Below are positions 24,985 through 33,547 of a stretch of DNA of 64,000 nt, one piece after another. A model generated the notes under the pieces. It was given only the letters and a program-made list of their open reading frames with translations, made no database searches and was not told the DNA's origin. The DNA comes from Bordetella genomosp. 9 (lineage in GTDB: Bacteria; Pseudomonadota; Gammaproteobacteria; Burkholderiales; Burkholderiaceae_B): the NCBI RefSeq assembly GCF_002261425.1, contig NZ_NEVJ01000003.1, positions 620,001 to 684,000 on the forward strand, given 5' to 3'. How positions within the stretch are numbered: the first letter of the stretch is position 1; every line of letters begins with the position of its first letter. The position numbers and the translations under genes were made by a program.

Positions 24985-25896
24985 CTACTCGCGATCGGCG
25001 TATCCCGCGCTGCCGGGCACGATGCCGTCCGGCAGCGACTCGATGAAGCCGCAGATCTCCCCGGCCCTGGCCAGCCAGACCTGGTCGCGCTGCTCCATGA
25101 TGTGCTCGATCACATAGCGGAACTGGCGCAGCCGATGCGGCTGCCCCAGGATGAAACTGTGCAGGACGATGCTCATGACCAGGGGCCGGCGCTGGGATTC
25201 TTCCAGCATCTCGTCGAACTGGTCGAGCAGGTTCTCGCAGAACAGCTGCGACGGCGTGCGGCGCGTCACGGCCTCCAGCGAATCGTTCAGGTCGTGGGAA
25301 TACGGCACCGCCAGGATGCGGCCATGCCGGGTGGCGAACCACACCGGCTGGTCGTCCAGCGGCCAGTCCATCATGTAGCGGTAACCGGCTTCCTTGAGCA
25401 GGTCCAGCGAATCGTGCGTCTGCGAAATGTAGGGCGCCAGCCACCCCATGGGCTTGCGGCCCTCGTGCCTTTCGATGGCCGCGGTGGCTTCCTGGATGAC
25501 GGCGCGCTCCTCTTCGTAGCCCATGTCGCCCTGGCGTTCGGAATTGGTGCGTCCATGGCCGACGATCTCGTCGCCGCGCGCGCGAAAGGCCGCGATCATC
25601 TTGGGGCAGTAGTCGTAGAGCTCGGTATTCACCAGCAGCTCCAGCGGCAGCTCGTACTTGTCGGCGAATTCCAGCAGGCGCCAGGCGCCGACCCGGTTGC
25701 CATAGTCGCGCCAGGCATAGCTGCGCGTATTAGGCTGCGCCTGCGGCGCGCCGTAGTCGTTGCCCAGGCCTTCGCCGAAGGCGAAATGCTCCACGTTCAG
25801 CGACAGGTGCACGGCCAGCCGCTTGCCGTCGGGAAAGCTGTAGTCCGGGCGATGCGCGATAGCCGAGTAGTCGTAGCGTCCGTGGGTTTTCAGCAT
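24985..25896 (-). CDS. Polysaccharide deacetylase family protein (PuuE-like)
   Basis: A 303-residue NodB-homology-type deacetylase of the allantoinase PuuE-like branch. Visible features are LAVHLSLNVEHFAFGEG, GNRVGAWRLLEFADKYELPL, DEIVGHGRTNSERQG, GWLAPYISQTHDSLDLLKEA and a late MSIVLHSFILGQPHR whose His would close the metal site. There is no signal peptide, so it acts in the cytoplasm on a small amide rather than on cell-wall sugar. It is last in a LysR-Bug-PrpD-deacetylase series on the minus strand (52 bp after PrpD), which suggests degradation of an imported carboxylate or amide. Substrate unknown. Confidence 0.83.
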   Translation of the reverse strand: MLKTHGRYDYSAIAHRPDYSFPDGKRLAVHLSLNVEHFAFGEGLGNDYGAPQAQPNTRSYAWRDYGNRVGAWRLLEFADKYELPLELLVNTELYDYCPKMIAAFRARGDEIVGHGRTNSERQGDMGYEEERAVIQEATAAIERHEGRKPMGWLAPYISQTHDSLDLLKEAGYRYMMDWPLDDQPVWFATRHGRILAVPYSHDLNDSLEAVTRRTPSQLFCENLLDQFDEMLEESQRRPLVMSIVLHSFILGQPHRLRQFRYVIEHIMEQRDQVWLARAGEICGFIESLPDGIVPGSAGYADRE

Positions 25897-25948
25897 GGGT
25901 AGGGTCCGCCTTGCGTCATTGCGACATTGCGTCGGTTGGAAAGCGGAC

Positions 25949-27304
25949 TCACAACGCGAGCCCGGCCGAAAACTCGCCGATATCGGCGATCTGCTCGATC
26001 CGCATGCATGCCTCGTACAGGCGTTGCGTCGTGGCCTGGCCCCAGATCGGCTGGCCCAGCGCCATGAACTTTCCCCGCAGCTCCTGCTCGGTGTGGGGCC
26101 GCTCGCGCTCGCCCTTGGTCATCTCGCAACGGCCCGTGACGGCGCCCCTGCCCGCCAGGTGCAGGGTGACGTCGCAGCGCTGCCGCCCAGGATACTCCGC
26201 CGTGTAGCCGGTGTCTTCCTCCACGAAGACGCGCCGGACCAGGGCCTGGACCGCGGGATTGGCCACGGCGGCGTCGTCGAACGACGCCAGCCCCGACTGG
26301 CCGTGGTGCAGGATGGTGGCCAGCGCGTACGGCACCGAAAACCGTCCGCCGAAACTGGTGGTGATGTCCTTGCCGTTCAGCATCGCCGCCAGCTTGTAGG
26401 CCTTGACGTCGATGCGTTCGATGGCGGACGGGTCGATGGGGCCGCCCGCCCGCGCCAGCGCGTCTTCCAGCGCGTCGATCGCGCTGTGCACGTAGCGGCC
26501 CGTGGGATGCAGCTTGAAGTAGCCCATCTCCATCAGCCATTCCGTCCCGAGTCCTTCCATCACGCGGGCCTCGTCATAGCGGTCCGAGACCACGCCGCCG
26601 CCGTACACCGAGCGCACGCCGTCCATCTCCCCCTTGAAGCCCGCCTGCGCCATCTGCACGGCGATCTGCCCCATATAGGCGGAATGGCCCGAGTAGATGT
26701 TGCGCACCGTGGAGCCTTCCAGCAGCGTGTTGCGGCTGGTGGCCATGCCCATGGTGGCGGACATGCTGATCAGCTCGCGCATCCGGGCCGCCGGCAGGCC
26801 GCGCAGCCGGCCCACCGCGACCGCCGCGCCGATCACGCCATAGGTGCCGTGCGGATGGATGCTCAGGCGCATATCGGCCGCGCGGCTGATGCGCGACGAT
26901 ACCTCGTAGCCCAGGATGGTGGCCAGCAGCAGCTCGGCGCCGGATGCCCCGGTCTCCTGCGCCACGGCCAGGGCGGCCGGCACCACCTGGATGCCGGGAT
27001 GTCCCTTGGCGAACTGGTTGCCTTCGTCCAGCTCCTGCCAACAGCCGGCGCTGCCGTTCAGCAGGCCCGCGTCCAGCGGGGCGGCGCGCCGGCCCGTGCC
27101 CAATACCCAGGCGCGCCCGGCCCCGGCCTGCGCCAGGTGGGCGTCGGCGAACGCCCGCATCTCCGGCAGCTGCATGCCGGACGCCACCACGGGCAGCGTA
27201 TCGGCGATCACCCAGCGGCCATGCCGCAACGTGGACGCGTCCAGGTCCGCCAGGCGCGCATCGCAGATGAAATCCGCCAGCCTGTCCAGGTAGTGCCGCG
27301 CCAT
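25949..27304 (-). CDS. MmgE/PrpD family protein
   Basis: A 451-residue MmgE/PrpD protein, the normal family length. Visible landmarks are the helical first domain (LADFICDARLADLD), GTGRRAAPLDAGLLNGSAGC, ATILGYEVSSRIS, HPHGTYGVIGAAVA and RYVHSAIDALEDALAR. Members include 2-methylcitrate dehydratase and cis-aconitate decarboxylase, but many sit in Bug-receptor loci and act on unknown tricarboxylates or isomerise them. Only 3 bp separate it from the Bug receptor stop, so the two are co-translated. Confidence 0.88.
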   Translation of the reverse strand: MARHYLDRLADFICDARLADLDASTLRHGRWVIADTLPVVASGMQLPEMRAFADAHLAQAGAGRAWVLGTGRRAAPLDAGLLNGSAGCWQELDEGNQFAKGHPGIQVVPAALAVAQETGASGAELLLATILGYEVSSRISRAADMRLSIHPHGTYGVIGAAVAVGRLRGLPAARMRELISMSATMGMATSRNTLLEGSTVRNIYSGHSAYMGQIAVQMAQAGFKGEMDGVRSVYGGGVVSDRYDEARVMEGLGTEWLMEMGYFKLHPTGRYVHSAIDALEDALARAGGPIDPSAIERIDVKAYKLAAMLNGKDITTSFGGRFSVPYALATILHHGQSGLASFDDAAVANPAVQALVRRVFVEEDTGYTAEYPGRQRCDVTLHLAGRGAVTGRCEMTKGERERPHTEQELRGKFMALGQPIWGQATTQRLYEACMRIEQIADIGEFSAGLAL

Positions 27305-27307
27305 CCC

Positions 27308-28282
27308 CTACTCCACCTTGATGCCGTTGGCCTTGATGACCTCGGCCCATTTCTTCGAATCGCCGGCGATATAGGCGGCGAACTCGCCGGGCGTGCTGGT
27401 GTGCGGCAGCAGGCCGGCATCGATCAGTTGCCGGCGCACTTCCGGGTCTTTCAGCACTTCCGCCGTTTCCTTGTTTATCCGGTCGATCACCGCGGGCGGC
27501 GTTCCGACCGGCGCGAACAGGCCATACCAGGCCACCGACTCGTAGCCCGGCACGCCGGCCTGGGCGATCGTCGGCACGTCGGGCAGGACCTCCAGGCGCT
27601 GGGAAGACGTGACGCCCAGCGCGCGCAGATGGCCGGCCTTGATCTGGGCCACCGCCGGCGCCACCGCCGAGAACATGAAGTCGGTGTTGCCGGCGATCAG
27701 GTCCACCATGGCCGGACCGCCGCCCTTGTAGGGAATGTTGGTCATGCGGGTACCCGTCAAGGACATGAAAAGCTGGGTCGCCATGTCATCGGACGCGCCC
27801 ACGCCGGACGAGCCGAAATTGAGCTTGCCGGGCTTGCCCTTGGCCATGTCGATGAAGGCCGGAACCGTGGCCGCCGGGTTGTCGGGACGCACCACCAGGA
27901 CGTTGACGCCATCGACCACCGGCGTGATCGGGGCCAGGTCCTTGATGGGGTCGAAGGGCATGTTCTTGTATAGATAGGGCCCGATGGAGATGATGCCGGC
28001 GCTGGCCATCACGATGCTGTAGCCGTCCGGCGCCGACTTGACCACGCTCTGCGTGCCCGGAAACCCGGCGGCCCCGGCGCGGTTCTCCACCACGATCGCC
28101 TGGCCCAGCCGCGGCCCCAGGCCCTTGGCGAGGATGCGCGCGGTGACGTCCACCGAGCCCCCGGCCGCGAACGGCACCACCATGCGGATCGGCCGCGCCG
28201 GCCATTCCTGGGCGATCGCGCCGCCGGACCCGGTGAGCAGGCAGGCGAGCACCGCCCACCCCGCGATAAACGTGCGTTTCAT
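27308..28282 (-). CDS. Bug-family tripartite tricarboxylate transporter substrate-binding protein
   Basis: A 324-residue periplasmic receptor of the Bug (TctC) family. A signal peptide ends near GGAIAQEWP; the mature protein starts WPARPIRMVVPFAAGGSVD, with VVENRAGAAGFPGTQSVVKS, the ligand loop FGSSGVGASDDMATQLFMS and PDVPTIAQAGVPGYESVAWY. The ATG at 28282 is chosen since the signal peptide starts there. Members bind carboxylates, but no TctA/TctB membrane partners are in this window, as is common for the many orphan Bug proteins of Bordetella. It heads the PrpD-deacetylase series. Confidence 0.92.
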   Translation of the reverse strand: MKRTFIAGWAVLACLLTGSGGAIAQEWPARPIRMVVPFAAGGSVDVTARILAKGLGPRLGQAIVVENRAGAAGFPGTQSVVKSAPDGYSIVMASAGIISIGPYLYKNMPFDPIKDLAPITPVVDGVNVLVVRPDNPAATVPAFIDMAKGKPGKLNFGSSGVGASDDMATQLFMSLTGTRMTNIPYKGGGPAMVDLIAGNTDFMFSAVAPAVAQIKAGHLRALGVTSSQRLEVLPDVPTIAQAGVPGYESVAWYGLFAPVGTPPAVIDRINKETAEVLKDPEVRRQLIDAGLLPHTSTPGEFAAYIAGDSKKWAEVIKANGIKVE

Positions 28283-28382
28283 GACATCCCCTTGTCGAAG
28301 CTCCGCGATCCTGACGCCGCGGATGTGGGGCACTCTAACTAGACGGCAAGCGCTTGGACAGTCTGTGTTTCGTATAGGGCCA

Positions 28383-29324
28383 TCACGAAAACTGATCGGA
28401 CAGGCAGGCGTCCGGCCAGCGCGCGTCCTGCACCAGGGTGCGCACGCAGTGGGTCAGCACCAGGCGGGTGCACAGGGCCGCCGGCGACAGCTCGTCGTCG
28501 GCCAGGCTGCACAGGACGTTGACGTGGCGGTTCTGCAGGTCGTCGATCTCGCTGAGCGTGAAGCGTTCCGCCGCATCGGGGTAGCGCCGCACCGCCGCGC
28601 TGGGCTGGATGGTGGCGCCCAGGCCCGCGTCGACCGACTCCATCAACATGGTCAGCGAATCGATTTCGGCCACCACCATCGGTTTGACGCCGGCCCGCTG
28701 GAAGGCGGCGTCGATCTTGTTGCGCAGGCCGTGCGATTCCGTCGGCAGGATCATGGGTATGTCCTTCAAGGCGGACATTTGCGTGATCGGTCCCGCGGCA
28801 TGGGTGAGGCCATTGCGCGTGGATTGCACCAGGAACAGTTTTTCCTCGATCAGGGGCTGGACGTTCCACTTGGCGGAAACGTCGACGTTGAACAGGATGG
28901 CGAAATCCAGCTGCCGGCGTTCCAGCATATCGGCCAGGTGGCCGGACAGGCTTTCCACCATGTGCAGGCGCACATCCGGGTAGCGCTCGCGCATGGCCCG
29001 CATGAAGGGCAGCGCCAGCACCGACGCCGTGGTCGGCGCCAGGCCCACGCTGGCCGTGCCGCTCAAGCGCGCCAGTTGCGCCGCCCGACGCGCCTGCTCG
29101 GCGTGGCGCAGGATCAGCCTGGCTTCCGGCAGGAAAGCCAGCCCGGCCTGGGTCGCGGTGATGCCGCGCCGGGTGCGGGTCAGCAGGCGCACGCTCAACT
29201 CGCCTTCCAGGCGGCTGATCTGCTGACTGAGCGCCGACTGGACGACACCCAGATCCGCGGCCGCGCGGCTCATGCTGCCGACTTCGACCACCCTGACGAA
29301 ATAGCGGATCTGGCGCAGCTCCAT
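28383..29324 (-). CDS. LysR-family transcriptional regulator
   Basis: A 313-residue LysR regulator starting MELRQIRYFVRVVEVGSMSR at 29324, with recognition helix region GVVQSALSQQISRLEGELSV. It resembles the Nac/CynR branch that begins MELRQLRYFV. It lies 100 bp upstream of the Bug receptor on the same strand, and its transcript may run into that operon, so it is the likely regulator of Bug-PrpD-deacetylase. The longer frame to 29360 has no homology. Confidence 0.88.
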   Translation of the reverse strand: MELRQIRYFVRVVEVGSMSRAAADLGVVQSALSQQISRLEGELSVRLLTRTRRGITATQAGLAFLPEARLILRHAEQARRAAQLARLSGTASVGLAPTTASVLALPFMRAMRERYPDVRLHMVESLSGHLADMLERRQLDFAILFNVDVSAKWNVQPLIEEKLFLVQSTRNGLTHAAGPITQMSALKDIPMILPTESHGLRNKIDAAFQRAGVKPMVVAEIDSLTMLMESVDAGLGATIQPSAAVRRYPDAAERFTLSEIDDLQNRHVNVLCSLADDELSPAALCTRLVLTHCVRTLVQDARWPDACLSDQFS

Positions 29325-29467
29325 GGACGGTGCTCCGGCGCGGGTGGACGCATACGGCACGGGCTCCGCGATGCGCCTCGTGCCAGACCCGCCGGGCTGC
29401 GGTCGGGGAGCCCGATCCTAGCAGAAGCGGGCCGGCGTTGACTGCACCGAGCCGCCCCTGCCCGGCC

Positions 29468-30790
29468 TTATCGCACCGGCGCGGGCTGCGCCGCCACGGC
29501 CTTGCGCACCTTGGCGACCTGGTCGGCGTTGACGGCGGGCGCCTGATTGCCCCAGCTGTTGCGCACGAAGGTCACGACCGAGGCGACTTCAGCGTCGGTC
29601 AGGCGATAGTCGAAGCCCGGCATCGCGTACGCCGTGGGCGCCGCGCTCGTCCCCGGCATCTGCGCGCCCTTGAGCACCAGATGGATCAAGGAAGTGGGAT
29701 CCTTGCTCAATACCGTCGAGCTCTGCGCCAGCTGCGGGAAAGTCTCCGCATAGCCCTTGCCGCTGCTGCGGTGGCAGGCCGCGCAGTTGTTCAGGAAATT
29801 GATGGCGCCGTCGCTCTTGTCGCCGCCGGTGCGCAAAGCCTGGCCCGTTGCGGCGTTGTAGGCGAGCTTGGTCTGTCCTTCCTTATCGGCCGGCTTCAGC
29901 GTCTTCAGATAGGCCGCGATGGCGTTCAGATCGGCGTCGCTCATGTACTGCGTGCTGTCCCGCACCACCTGCGCCATGCCGCCGAAGGCGGCGGAATGCG
30001 CATTGCGGCCGCTCTTCAGGAACGCGACGATATCTTCCCTGCTCCACCCGCCCAGCCCGCTGTTGACGTCGCCGCGCAGGTCTTTCGCCAGCCAGCCGTC
30101 CACGACGCCGCCGGACAGGAATTCGGTGCCGTCGGCGTCGGTGCCGGCCTTTTCCTGCAGTGCGAAGCCGCGCGGGGTATGGCAGGCGCCGCAGTGGCCC
30201 AGGCCCTCCACCAGATAGCGCCCGCGCAGCACCTGGTCGCCGCCGGCGGCCGCCGCGCCTGCATCGGCGCCGGGCGCCGGCCCGGCGGCGACGTCCGGCG
30301 CGAACATCGCCCGCCAGATGCCCAGGGGCCAGCGCATCGACAGCGGCCAGGGAATATCCGCGTCCTTGTCAGGCTGGCTGACCGGCGCCACGCCATGCAT
30401 GAAGTACGCGTACAGGGCCTTGACGTCGTCAGGCCGGATATGGGCATACGACGTATAGGGCATGGCCGGATACAGGTTGCCGGTCCCCTTGCCCACGCCG
30501 TGGCGCAAGGCGCGGTCGAAGTCCTCGTAGCTGTACCCGCCGATGCCGGTGTCCTTGTCCGGCGTGATATTGCTGGAATACACCGTACCGATCGGTGTCT
30601 CGAAGGCCAGCCCGCCGGCGTAGGGCTTGCCCCCCGGCACGGTATGGCAGGCCACGCAATCGGCCGCGCGCGACAGATACTCGCCTTGCTTGATCATTTG
30701 CGCATCGGCATTGCCCGGCGCGGGCGCCTGTGCCCACGCCTGGGTGGCCGCCAGGGTGAAGGCGGCGGCGACGAAATGGTGTTTCATCAT
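29468..30790 (-). CDS. Tri-haem membrane-associated cytochrome c (dehydrogenase subunit)
   Basis: A 440-residue cytochrome c with three haem motifs, CVACHT (near residue 45), CGACHT (near 200) and CAACHR (near 335), and axial Met candidates such as AMPYTSY and YAMPGFDYRL. A signal peptide (HHFVAAAFTLAATQAWAQA) directs it to the periplasm. This is the cytochrome subunit type of gluconate, sorbitol or alcohol dehydrogenases and passes electrons to ubiquinone. It follows the GMC subunit by 12 bp and completes the three-subunit set. No C-terminal anchor is obvious. Confidence 0.9.
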   Translation of the reverse strand: MMKHHFVAAAFTLAATQAWAQAPAPGNADAQMIKQGEYLSRAADCVACHTVPGGKPYAGGLAFETPIGTVYSSNITPDKDTGIGGYSYEDFDRALRHGVGKGTGNLYPAMPYTSYAHIRPDDVKALYAYFMHGVAPVSQPDKDADIPWPLSMRWPLGIWRAMFAPDVAAGPAPGADAGAAAAGGDQVLRGRYLVEGLGHCGACHTPRGFALQEKAGTDADGTEFLSGGVVDGWLAKDLRGDVNSGLGGWSREDIVAFLKSGRNAHSAAFGGMAQVVRDSTQYMSDADLNAIAAYLKTLKPADKEGQTKLAYNAATGQALRTGGDKSDGAINFLNNCAACHRSSGKGYAETFPQLAQSSTVLSKDPTSLIHLVLKGAQMPGTSAAPTAYAMPGFDYRLTDAEVASVVTFVRNSWGNQAPAVNADQVAKVRKAVAAQPAPVR

Positions 30791-30802
30791 GTTGACGCCT
30801 CC

Positions 30803-32578
30803 TTATGCCTGCACCAGCGGCCCGGGATTCTTCAGATACTGCTCACGGATATGATGCGCGGACCAGTACGCCAGCGCCGCCACCACGCCCGTCGGGTTGT
30901 AGCCCATGTTCTGCGGGAACAGGCAGGCGCCCATCACGAAGACGTTGGGAACGTCCCAGCTTTGCAGATACCGGTTGACCACGCTTTCCTTGGGATTGGT
31001 TCCCATGATCGCGCCACCCGTGTTGTGCGTGCTCTGGTAGACGCGGGTGTCGTAGTGCGAACCCTTCTTGCGCACGGCGACGAAGTGCTTTTCCGGGTTC
31101 ATGGCCTTGGCGACTTCTTCCATGCGCTTGCCGAGGTAGCCGATCGTATCGAACTCGTTGTCGTGCCAGTCGAAGGTCATGCGCAACAGCGGTTGGCCGA
31201 ACGCATCCTTGTAGGTCGGATCCAGCGACAGATAGGCATCGCGGTAGGACATCACCGATCCCGAAATGCCGATGCTCATATAACGCTGGTAGGTATCCTG
31301 CACGGCCGCCTTCCAGCCGCTGCCCCAGCGCGGCGCGCCGGGCATGGTGGGCGTCTGCGCGATGGGCCGGCCGCCATAGCGGATATGCCGGATCGACGCG
31401 CCGCCGACGAAGCCCAGCGGCCCGTGATCGAACTGGTCGCCGTTCAGGTCGTCCATCGACACGCCGCCCGCCCCGGTGCCGACGAAGGGATTGAGCTGCG
31501 TGCCTTTGGGCAGCAGGACATTGACCGAGCCGTTGTTCTGGTACGCGTAGTTCTTGCCCACCGTACCTTCGTTGGTGACGGGATCGTACGGCTTGCCGAT
31601 GCCCGACAGCAGCAGCAGGCGCACGTTGTGCATCTGGTACGCGGTCAGGATCACCAGATCGGCGGGCTGCTCGACTTCCCGTCCCTGCGGGTCGATGTAG
31701 ACGACGCCCGTCGCCTTCTTGCCCGAGGAATCCAGCGTGACCTTGAGCACGTGCGAATTCGCACGCAGTTCGAAATTCGGTTTCTTCAGCAGGACGGGCA
31801 GGATGGTGGTCTGCGGCGACGCCTTGGCGTACATATAGCAGCCGTAGTTTTCGCAGAAACCGCAGAAATTACAGGGCCCCAGGCGCACGCCATAGGGATT
31901 GGTGTACGGTTCGGATGCATTGGCGGCCGGCGCCGGATAGGGATGGAAGCCGACATCGCGCGCGGCCTTCTCGAATAGCTGGGCGCCCAGGGTGTTCGGC
32001 AGCGGCGGCACAGGATACTCCTTGCTGCGCGGACCTTCGAGCGGATTGCCTCCAGGTACGATCTTGCCCTGCAGGTTGCCCGCCTTGCCCGACGTGCCGC
32101 ACACGTACTCGAACTGGGTAAAGAACGGTTCCAGTTCCTCGTAGGTCACGCCGAAATCCTGGATCGTCATGTTCTCCGGGATGAACTTCTTGCCGTAGCG
32201 CTCCTCGTAGCGCGTGCGCAGCTGCAATTCCTCGGGCAGCGCCCGGTAGTGCATGCCGTTCCAATGGAAGCCCGCGCCGCCCACCCCGTTGCCCAGCAGG
32301 AAGGACCCGTTCTGCCGATAAGGCACCGCAAGGTCATTCAACCCGTGGCGTATCGTCACGGTTTCCTTGGCCAGCTCCTGGTAAAGCTTGCCGCGTATCG
32401 AGTACGCCAGTTCGTCGATCACCTTCGGATATTGCGCGTCCGTCGGCGTATCCCGCATGGGGCCGCGCTCCAGCGCCAGGACATTGAGGCCCGCTTCCGT
32501 CAGCTCCTGTCCCATGATTGCGCCGGTCCAGCCGAATCCGACCAGCACCACGTCGACTTTATCTCGCTTGATCGCCAT
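30803..32578 (-). CDS. GMC-family FAD dehydrogenase large subunit (gluconate 2-dehydrogenase-like)
   Basis: A 591-residue flavoprotein of the GMC family. The FAD loop VDVVLVGFGWTGAIMGQELT is at the N-terminus. GGAGFHWNGMHYRALP follows, and the cysteine-rich GPCNFCGFCENYGCYMYAKA may hold an iron-sulfur centre, as in sorbitol/fructose dehydrogenase relatives. The C-terminal active-site region reads YQSTHNTGGAIMGTNP and NPTGVVAALAYWS. It oxidises a sugar acid or polyol in the periplasm, exported with the small Tat-signal subunit encoded 3 bp upstream. The sugar substrate cannot be assigned. Confidence 0.9.
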   Translation of the reverse strand: MAIKRDKVDVVLVGFGWTGAIMGQELTEAGLNVLALERGPMRDTPTDAQYPKVIDELAYSIRGKLYQELAKETVTIRHGLNDLAVPYRQNGSFLLGNGVGGAGFHWNGMHYRALPEELQLRTRYEERYGKKFIPENMTIQDFGVTYEELEPFFTQFEYVCGTSGKAGNLQGKIVPGGNPLEGPRSKEYPVPPLPNTLGAQLFEKAARDVGFHPYPAPAANASEPYTNPYGVRLGPCNFCGFCENYGCYMYAKASPQTTILPVLLKKPNFELRANSHVLKVTLDSSGKKATGVVYIDPQGREVEQPADLVILTAYQMHNVRLLLLSGIGKPYDPVTNEGTVGKNYAYQNNGSVNVLLPKGTQLNPFVGTGAGGVSMDDLNGDQFDHGPLGFVGGASIRHIRYGGRPIAQTPTMPGAPRWGSGWKAAVQDTYQRYMSIGISGSVMSYRDAYLSLDPTYKDAFGQPLLRMTFDWHDNEFDTIGYLGKRMEEVAKAMNPEKHFVAVRKKGSHYDTRVYQSTHNTGGAIMGTNPKESVVNRYLQSWDVPNVFVMGACLFPQNMGYNPTGVVAALAYWSAHHIREQYLKNPGPLVQA

Positions 32579-32581
32579 GGC

Positions 32582-33316
32582 TCAGCCCTTTTCGCCGGAG
32601 ATGGACACCGGTCCGTACGGGTACTTGACGTTGGGCTGGTCGGTCCAGTCCGCGAAGTCCGCCCGGGCGCCCGGGAAACCCACCATTTTCCACCCTGCCA
32701 TCTGCTTGTTTCCGCCGTAGATGGGGTCCGCGAAATAGCCTTCTTTCGTGTTGGAAAGCAGGAAGTTGAAGAAGGTACGCGACGGCACGTTGTCGAAGGC
32801 GATCTTGCCAGCGTCCAGATCCTTCAGGATCTGTTCCTGCTGCGGCTTGTCCAGGTCCCCGAAGACCTTGCCATGCTGCTGTTTGCACCAGGCATCGCAC
32901 GCGGCGATGCCGTGGCGGTAGACGTCGCGCGGCGTCTGGTTGATCTGGTAGCCGAGCTCCGGCACCACGTCCGGATGAAACGGGCCCTGCATGTACCACA
33001 GCTGGCCATGGCCCCATGGGGTTTCCATCTGCCGGTCGATGAATTCCGGAACACCTGCCTGGATGGCGCCGGCACCGTACTGGTCTGCGGGGATCAGGTG
33101 ATCCACCGCGGCCGTGACGAATTTCCATTCCGCATCGGTGAAGTACGTCGGGCTGTAGGGCTTGGGGGGATGCGCGTCCGCCGCCGTGCCGGTCTGCGCC
33201 GGCTGATTCGTACAGCCCGTCTGGCTGACCGCGGCACCCGCGGCCAATGTCGAGGCGGGCACGATGGCCAATACCTGCTGCAGGAAACGCCTGCGCGGCT
33301 CTCGCTCTTGCGTCAT
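32582..33316 (-). CDS. Gluconate 2-dehydrogenase subunit 3 family protein (Tat-exported small subunit)
   Basis: A 244-residue small subunit. The N-terminus REPRRRFLQQVLAIVPAST is a twin-arginine signal (RRRFLQ) that should carry the folded flavosubunit across the membrane. A Cys in VSQTGCTNQP could act as a lipobox. The body matches the subunit 3 family: FTDAEWKFVTAAVDHLIPAD, GVPEFIDRQMETPWGHGQLW and a C-terminal FADWTDQPNVKYPYGPVS. It is first in the three-gene operon and divergent from the cbb3-related genes, with 231 bp between. Confidence 0.9.
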   Translation of the reverse strand: MTQEREPRRRFLQQVLAIVPASTLAAGAAVSQTGCTNQPAQTGTAADAHPPKPYSPTYFTDAEWKFVTAAVDHLIPADQYGAGAIQAGVPEFIDRQMETPWGHGQLWYMQGPFHPDVVPELGYQINQTPRDVYRHGIAACDAWCKQQHGKVFGDLDKPQQEQILKDLDAGKIAFDNVPSRTFFNFLLSNTKEGYFADPIYGGNKQMAGWKMVGFPGARADFADWTDQPNVKYPYGPVSISGEKG

Positions 33317-33498
33317 GAAGCTTCTCCGTGGAAACCGGCGGCGAAAAAGCCTCTATGAACAGCCTTCGGGCCGCTTTTCGCCGGAGCCGGATGCGGCACT
33401 TATATCAGACAACGCCTTGCAAAGTCCTAACGGGTTCGCGAAAGGGGTCCGCGAGCGCGGTTCGCGAGCGCGCCCGATCGGGGGCAAGCGGCGCAGGC

Positions 33499-33512
33499 TT
33501 GATCTGAGTCAA
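33499..33512 (+). promoter_or_regulatory. FNR/ANR-type box upstream of the ATPase-shell gene
   Basis: TTGATCTGAGTCAA: one half is a perfect FNR half-site, the other has one change. A TACGCT -10-like hexamer at 33535-33540 gives class II geometry and a predicted start at about 33547, one base before the ATG at 33548. Confidence 0.65.
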
Positions 33513-33547
33513 GCCGCGCCCCGCCCTGCCGCCCTACGCTGCCTGCC

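Noticed and set aside
25895..27973. 692-codon plus-strand open frame
   Set aside because: Antisense to PrpD and the Bug receptor; composition is that of a shadow frame.
29330..31978. 882-codon plus-strand open frame
   Set aside because: Antisense to the cytochrome c and GMC genes, both of which carry clear catalytic motifs; no homology seen.
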